From Nitrobacter sp051912485 (lineage in GTDB: Bacteria > Pseudomonadota > Alphaproteobacteria > Rhizobiales > Xanthobacteraceae): 64,000 bases of DNA. This document shows, one piece after another, positions 59,891-64,000 of the stretch. Position 1 is the stretch's first letter; every line of letters starts with the position of its first letter. The notes below the pieces were generated by a model. It was not told the origin of the DNA, ran no database searches, and worked only from the letters and a program-made list of their open reading frames with translations. Both the position numbers and the translations under genes were made by a program. The stretch is from contig NZ_CP196822.1 of the NCBI RefSeq assembly GCF_051912485.1, positions 868,001 to 932,000 of the forward strand. Reading direction: 5' to 3'.

Positions 59891-61273
59891 TCAGCTTTCG
59901 CGCGGCGGCTCCGCGTGGCTGATGACGCGCTTGACGCTCGGGAAGGCGCGGCGCAACGCGCGTTCGATCTCGTCGACCTGTTCATGCACCTTGGCGACGC
60001 TCATCGACGAAGCGGCGCGGCAATGGAAGTTGACGATCTCGCCCGCATCCGTGTCTCTGACGCGCACGTTGTGGATGTCATGGATCGCCCCGCCTGCGGC
60101 AAAACCCGACAGGGCCGTCCGGATCGCGTGGATCCGTGCGGGGACGGCATCCGTCCCGAGTGGAAGCTCGGGCTCCAGCGGTTCGATGTGCGTGTCTACC
60201 TCGACGTTCGCACCGAACTCGTGGCGAATGTTGTGCTCCAGTCGATGTGCTATCGCATGGGCGTCCACCAGCGCCATTTCGCCGTCGACCTCGAGGTCGA
60301 TGCTGACCGTCAGTTTTTCTCCGAGATCATGTACCGTGACGTGATGAATCGCGAGGCCTGAATTGCGGGCGATCACCATGATGCGCTCGCGGATGCTTTC
60401 GCTGTCGCGCGCGACGGGTATTGCGGTGAATGTCAAATCGGCATCACCGAGAGCGGCGGACACTGCGGCCTGCGCCTGCTGCTTGATGGCGTCGATGCGG
60501 TCAATCGGATAGGTTCGCGGGACTTCGGCGATCACGTCGACGAAATGCCGGGGACCGACCATCCGTACCCGCAGCCGCTCGATATCGACGACGCCCGGCA
60601 GCGCCCTGATCGCGGCTTTGGCCCTTTCCGCAGCGCCCTCCGGTGCGCGATCCAGCAGGGTTTCCACCGTGGCGCGTCCGAGCCGCAAGCCCAGAACGGA
60701 GATCAGGACAGCGACGCCGATCGCTGCGGCGGCATCGCCCCATGCATAGCCCAGTCCGGACAGCGCCAGCCCGATGATGACGGCGATCGATCCAAGGACA
60801 TCGGAAGCAAAGTGCAGGGCGTCGGCCTCCAGCGCCTGACTGCGAGTATCGAGCGCGGCCCGGTGCAGCGCGCGGGCGCGCCAGAAATTGACGGCGATGT
60901 CGACGACCAGCACGACAAACGGAATGGCGGAGAGCGTCGGAGCCGCTGCGCCTTCGCGCAAGTGGGCGTAGGCCTGCACTACGATGCCGCCCGCAAGGAC
61001 GTAGAGCATCGCAATGACACCAAGGGCCGAGAGACTTTCGATCTTGCCGTGACCGTAGTGATGTTCGTCGTCGGCGGGACGGTCGGAAATCCGTACCACG
61101 ATCCAGGTGATGATCGTGGCCACGAGATCGACCGAACTATGCAGCGCCTCGGAAATCAGCGCGAGACTCCCAATCGCCACGCCGACCACGAATTTGATCG
61201 CCGCCATGCTGGCGCTGGCGATCATTGAGACGGCAGCGACCCTTGTTTTCGAATTGGAAGCGAGATGTGGCAT
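59891..61273 (-). CDS. Cation diffusion facilitator (CDF) metal transporter
   Basis: 460 residues from ATG at 61273 (an earlier ATG at 61327 adds 18 residues). Six membrane segments carry the CDF metal sites: EALHSSVDLVATIITW and DALHFASDVLGSIAVIIG (the HxxxD pairs), with DEHHYGHGKIESLSALGVIAML between. The C-terminal region is longer than usual, with two cytoplasmic ferredoxin-like parts (VVDIERLRVRMVGPRHFVDVIAEVPRTYPI; LTVSIDLEVDGEMALVDAHAIAHRLEHNIRHEFGANVEVDTHIEP). It exports divalent metals such as zinc, cobalt or iron in exchange for protons. The ion is not known. Confidence 0.92.
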   Translation of the reverse strand: MPHLASNSKTRVAAVSMIASASMAAIKFVVGVAIGSLALISEALHSSVDLVATIITWIVVRISDRPADDEHHYGHGKIESLSALGVIAMLYVLAGGIVVQAYAHLREGAAAPTLSAIPFVVLVVDIAVNFWRARALHRAALDTRSQALEADALHFASDVLGSIAVIIGLALSGLGYAWGDAAAAIGVAVLISVLGLRLGRATVETLLDRAPEGAAERAKAAIRALPGVVDIERLRVRMVGPRHFVDVIAEVPRTYPIDRIDAIKQQAQAAVSAALGDADLTFTAIPVARDSESIRERIMVIARNSGLAIHHVTVHDLGEKLTVSIDLEVDGEMALVDAHAIAHRLEHNIRHEFGANVEVDTHIEPLEPELPLGTDAVPARIHAIRTALSGFAAGGAIHDIHNVRVRDTDAGEIVNFHCRAASSMSVAKVHEQVDEIERALRRAFPSVKRVISHAEPPRES

Positions 61274-61416
61274 CTGTGGGGGTTTAGCAGTCCGCCACCC
61301 AGGATAAAAGCGCGCGCGATTGCGCAATCGCCACTCATTCGCGGCTTGGCTCCGTTGTTGCGAACTGTTCCGATTTCAAAATGCGCCAAGGCACGACAGG
61401 TTGGGGCCGCTGAGGC

Positions 61417-61773
61417 TCATTGGGATCTTGGTCCGCTCCATCGCGTGGCAAACCAGCCGACCGCGGCAGCGACGGCGAAGCCGATACACGCCGCCGTGGC
61501 ATCGACCAGAAAATCCTCAAGCCGCGCATGGCGGCCGGGCGCCCACAGTTGCATGATTTCGAGCAGGCCGATCAGCATGACGGATACAGCTGCGACGAGC
61601 AGGCGTCGCTGCGGAAACGCGAGGCCAACGGCGAGACCAACCAGCACAAAGGCAAAGGCGTGTTCGCCATCTTGTCCGAGCGGGGAGTGTGGGCGATAGC
61701 GCGGTGGCCCGAGCGTCGCGAACACAACCGCCGCGATCAGGATGGCCGCGCCCATGCGGAAAAGAATCTTCAT
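61417..61773 (-). CDS. VanZ-like membrane protein
   Basis: 118 residues from ATG at 61773. Four hydrophobic segments (ILFRMGAAILIAAVVFATLG; HAFAFVLVGLAVGLAF; LLVAAVSVMLIGLLEIMQLW; DATAACIGFAVAAAVGWFA). The motifs LGQDGEHAFAFVLVG and LLEIMQLWAPGRHARLEDFLVDATAACIG fit the VanZ-like family (H..AF; E..Q...R....D...N/T..G). The function is unknown in most species. It is transcribed in the same direction as the CDF gene, with a 143-bp gap. Confidence 0.8.
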   Translation of the reverse strand: MKILFRMGAAILIAAVVFATLGPPRYRPHSPLGQDGEHAFAFVLVGLAVGLAFPQRRLLVAAVSVMLIGLLEIMQLWAPGRHARLEDFLVDATAACIGFAVAAAVGWFATRWSGPRSQ

Positions 61774-62046
61774 CGCCAGCGCATAGCACGATTTGGCGCT
61801 ACGCGGTGGCCGCGGGCCGTGCACCACTTCGCATCTGTGGGCACACGCCGGATTCGGTCTGGAAGCGTTTGCCAAAGGATGCTTCGGGGGGCGAATCCTG
61901 GGGTGTCGACTGCAAGATTTGCGGTGGACCGGCCGACCGGACGCGGCCTGGGTGCTCGAAGTAAGCTGTTATAAATCCCACAAGGTGTGTTTTTTTGGCT
62001 GGTTTTCGAAATATTGTTTTCCGGGCCGAATCAACAGACAGGACCG

Positions 62047-62349
62047 ATGATGGCAACCCAGATGACGAAATCGCAGCTCGTTGAAAAAGTCTCGGCTCAG
62101 GCCGGATTATCCAAAAGGGACGTAAAAGGCGTTCTCGAGGCGCTTGCGACAACAGGTTATAAGGAGCTCAAGAAAACCGGTGTCTTTATGCTTCCGGGTT
62201 TCGCGAAGTTCGTGGTTATCAAGAAGCCGGCGACCAAGGCGCGCAAGGGCACCAACCCGTTCACGGGCGAGCCGATGACGTTCAAGGCCAAGCCAGCCCG
62301 AAAGATCGTCAGGGCGCGGCCGGTCAAGGCTGCGAAAGACGCGGTGTGA
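62047..62349 (+). CDS. HU-family DNA-binding protein
   Basis: 100 residues: MTKSQLVEKVSAQAGLSKRDVKGVLEALATTGYKELKKTGVFMLPGFAKFVVIKKPATKARKGTNPFTGEPMTFKAKPARKIVRARPVKAAKDAV. The helical dimer part, the beta-arm region with RKGTNPFTGE and the basic tail fit a divergent HU-like protein (the RKGxNPFTGE arm is diagnostic). It should bend or compact DNA. ATGs at 62047 and 62050 are both possible. A terminator follows it. Confidence 0.88.
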   Translation: MMATQMTKSQLVEKVSAQAGLSKRDVKGVLEALATTGYKELKKTGVFMLPGFAKFVVIKKPATKARKGTNPFTGEPMTFKAKPARKIVRARPVKAAKDAV

Positions 62350-62352
62350 TGC

Positions 62353-62380
62353 AGGGGCCCTTCGGGGCCCTTGTATTTTT
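62353..62380 (+). terminator. Intrinsic terminator after HU-family gene
   Basis: Stem of eight pairs with a TTCG tetraloop (AGGGGCCC, TTCG, GGGCCCTT), then TTGTATTTTT. It closes the HU-family transcript. The 250 bp from here to coxS hold no recognised gene. Confidence 0.8.
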
Positions 62381-62631
62381 GGACCTACCCTGTTTCAGGG
62401 CGGCTGCTTGCCGACAGCCGGTCTCCGCTGGCGGCCGGTTGGCGCCGCGGTTTTGTTGCCGGTCGGGATGCCCGCAGACACCAAGATCATCACATTCCCG
62501 TGCAGGGCGCGCGCGCCCCGCACGAGTGACAGGACAATCAGATATTGCGCGAAAGGGCGTAGGACGAAAATTGGAGTTACAACATTCCCCGGCCGTGGTT
62601 CAATTTGACCTAAACCGCCCGGGAGGCTCTC

Positions 62632-63117
62632 GTGGCTGCGATCAAATTGACGGTCAATGGCAAGCCGGTTTCGGCCAACGTTGAAGACCGGACGCTTCTC
62701 GTTTACCTGCTGCGCGACCATCTGGGACTGACCGGTACACATGTCGGCTGCGACACCAGCCAGTGCGGTGCGTGCATTGTTCATATCGACGGCCGTGCGG
62801 TCAAATCCTGCACGGTTCTGGTCGGGCAGGCCAACGGCTCGAGCATCACGACCATCGAAGGCATCGCCAAGGGCGACGAACTGCATCCGATGCAGGCGGC
62901 GTTTCGCGACAATCACGGACTTCAGTGCGGCTTCTGCACACCCGGCATGATCATGGCCTCGATCGACATCGTGCGCCGGCATGGCAGCGGGTTGACCGAA
63001 GAAACCCTGCGCCAGGAGCTGGAAGGCAATATTTGTCGCTGCACTGGCTATCACAACATCATCAAGTCGGTGCTCGATGCCGCCGGCCGGATGACGGCGG
63101 CGCCGGCCGCGGAATAG
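62632..63117 (+). CDS. coxS: CO-dehydrogenase-like small subunit CoxS, [2Fe-2S]
   Basis: 161 residues from a GTG with GGGAGGC upstream. Plant-type [2Fe-2S] site in VGCDTSQCGACIVHIDGRAVKSC, second site in QCGFCTPGMIMASIDIV and CRCTGYHNIIKSVLDAA, giving all eight expected cysteines. It passes electrons from the molybdenum site of the large subunit to the flavin subunit. The order S then L fits form II enzymes of the xanthine oxidase family, whose natural substrate is not always CO. Confidence 0.93.
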   Translation: MAAIKLTVNGKPVSANVEDRTLLVYLLRDHLGLTGTHVGCDTSQCGACIVHIDGRAVKSCTVLVGQANGSSITTIEGIAKGDELHPMQAAFRDNHGLQCGFCTPGMIMASIDIVRRHGSGLTEETLRQELEGNICRCTGYHNIIKSVLDAAGRMTAAPAAE

Positions 63118-63159
63118 CAGCAGAGAAGTCCACGCGAGAGCTCAGGTCTACCCTATTCG

Positions 63160-64000
63160 ATGGAAGCGGCGCGACAACACTCCGGTAGCGAGAGCGGATC
63201 ATGGGAATCGAGGGAATCGGCGCCCGCGCTGGGGTTGCCCGTGGTGGTTGCCGTTCTGACCGGCAAGGAACTGGTCGACGACAAGATCGGCAATCTGATC
63301 TGCGGCTGGATGATCCACTCCAGGGACGGATCGCCGATGAAGATGGGGGCATGGCCCGCGATGGCGCCGGAGACCGTGCGCTTTGTCGGCCAGGCCGTTG
63401 CTGTCATCATCGCCGAGACGCGTAACCAGGCGCGCGATGCGGCCGAGGCCGTTGCCGTGACTTACGAGGAGCTTCCCGCCGTCGTCGATATGCGCGAGGC
63501 GGTTGCGAGAGGCGCGCCGCAGCTTCATCCGGAGGCGCCGGGCAATGTGATCTTCGACTGGACCCTGGGCGATGAAGCCGCCACCGATGCGGCCTTCAAG
63601 ACCGCTGCGAATGCGGTCTCGCTCGACATCGCCAACAATCGTCTGGTGCCCAATGCGATGGAACCGCGCGCCGCGATCGCCGAATACGATCCGGGGGAGG
63701 AACACTTCACCCTTTATACCACGTCGCAAAACCCGCATGTCGCGCGGCTCGTGCTCTCGGCATTCTACAATATCGCGCAGGAGCACAAGCTGCGCGTGAT
63801 CGCGCCAGATGTCGGCGGCGGGTTCGGTTCGAAGATCTTCATCTACCCGGAAGAGATGGTGGCGCTGTGGGCCTCGAAGAAAACCGGTCGCCCGGTGAAA
63901 TGGACTGCCGACCGTACCGAGGCGTTCCTGACCGACGCACATGGCCGCGATCATTTGACCAAGGCCGAGATGGCATTCGACAAGGACAACAGGATCACGG
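63160..64000 (+). CDS. coxL: CO-dehydrogenase-like large subunit CoxL, broken N-terminus, cut by window end
   Basis: From about 63241 the frame reads VVVAVLTGKELVDDKIGNLICGWMIHSRDGSPMKMGAWPAMAPETVRFVGQAVAVIIAETRNQARDAAEAVAVTYEELPAVVDMREAV, then NRLVPNAMEPRAAIAEYDPGEEHFTLYTTSQNPHVARLVLSAFYNI and RVIAPDVGGGFGSKIFIYPEEMVALWASKKTGRPVKW, clear form II molybdenum subunit sequence. The expected start, MGIEGIGAR, is at 63201 but in a different frame, and the roughly 50 residues normally between it and VVAVLTG are missing. An ATG at 63160 opens the later frame but gives an unrelated N-terminus. The active-site loop is beyond the window. The gene is likely inactive unless this is a sequence error. Confidence 0.8.
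   Translation, partial: MEAARQHSGSESGSWESRESAPALGLPVVVAVLTGKELVDDKIGNLICGWMIHSRDGSPMKMGAWPAMAPETVRFVGQAVAVIIAETRNQARDAAEAVAVTYEELPAVVDMREAVARGAPQLHPEAPGNVIFDWTLGDEAATDAAFKTAANAVSLDIANNRLVPNAMEPRAAIAEYDPGEEHFTLYTTSQNPHVARLVLSAFYNIAQEHKLRVIAPDVGGGFGSKIFIYPEEMVALWASKKTGRPVKWTADRTEAFLTDAHGRDHLTKAEMAFDKDNRIT

Noticed and set aside
62395..63054. A 219-codon minus-strand frame opposite coxS
   Set aside because: coxS has all eight Fe-S cysteines; the opposite frame has no domain pattern.

Overview
The window looks like chromosome of an alphaproteobacterium of the Bradyrhizobium / Rhodopseudomonas / Nitrobacter / Afipia group (order Hyphomicrobiales). The evidence is high GC, the gene orders flgBC-fliE-fliQ-fliR-flhB-cckA and feuPQ ... 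cycHJKL-degP-two-component pair-glnE, CtrA-type TTAA-N7-TTAA boxes, a form II CO-dehydrogenase-like coxSL pair, and several families of dispersed palindromic repeats. The genus cannot be fixed from the sequence alone. I see no tRNA, rRNA or CRISPR array.

Layout. 1-4410: end of a divergent fliO-like gene, then basal-body and export genes flgB, flgC, fliE, fliQ, fliR, flhB. 4564-9336: the cell-cycle hybrid kinase CckA, a DUF2336 gene, a small gene and a lipoprotein. 9345-16019: a DUF1254/DUF1214-type pair, a class A penicillin-binding protein, a YcgN-type cysteine-cluster protein, an MFS exporter and a Flp-type pilin. 16066-20246: a nested transposon. An IS1595-family element with an 8-bp target duplication and passenger genes (HEPN-like protein, SinR/Cas2-like protein, small basic protein) has an IS5-family element inserted in its left tip.

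20793-41184: a gene transfer agent (GTA) cluster of the RcGTA type: small and large terminase, portal, protease, capsid, adaptor, tail terminator, tail tube, chaperones, short tape measure, distal tail, hub, peptidase and TIM-barrel megatron. A DUF2793 fibre-like gene and a lysis-like set follow. The cluster looks damaged. The stopper gene (gp7) is missing, the hub gene (gp13) has an in-frame stop, and an extra module between capsid and adaptor holds an HNH-type toxin gene with a one-base frameshift, its apparently intact DUF2019 immunity gene and a secreted trypsin-like protease.

41340-57266: FeuP/FeuQ two-component system, a lipoprotein, a conserved hypothetical, the cytochrome c maturation operon ccmI-ccmE-ccmF-ccmH (cycHJKL), a DegP protease, a candidate structured small RNA, a second two-component pair and glnE. 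57263-64000: a PAS sensor kinase, a cation diffusion facilitator, a VanZ-like protein, an HU-family protein, coxS, and a coxL gene that runs off the window and appears to have lost about 50 codons near its start.

How the parts relate. CckA feeds the CtrA pathway, and CtrA-type boxes lie upstream of flgB, between the DUF2336 gene and its divergent neighbour, and (near-consensus) upstream of the pilin. In Rhodobacter the same pathway controls GTA production. The most novel features are the toxin-immunity module inside the GTA cluster and the IS1595 element with HEPN-like and SinR/Cas2-like passengers.
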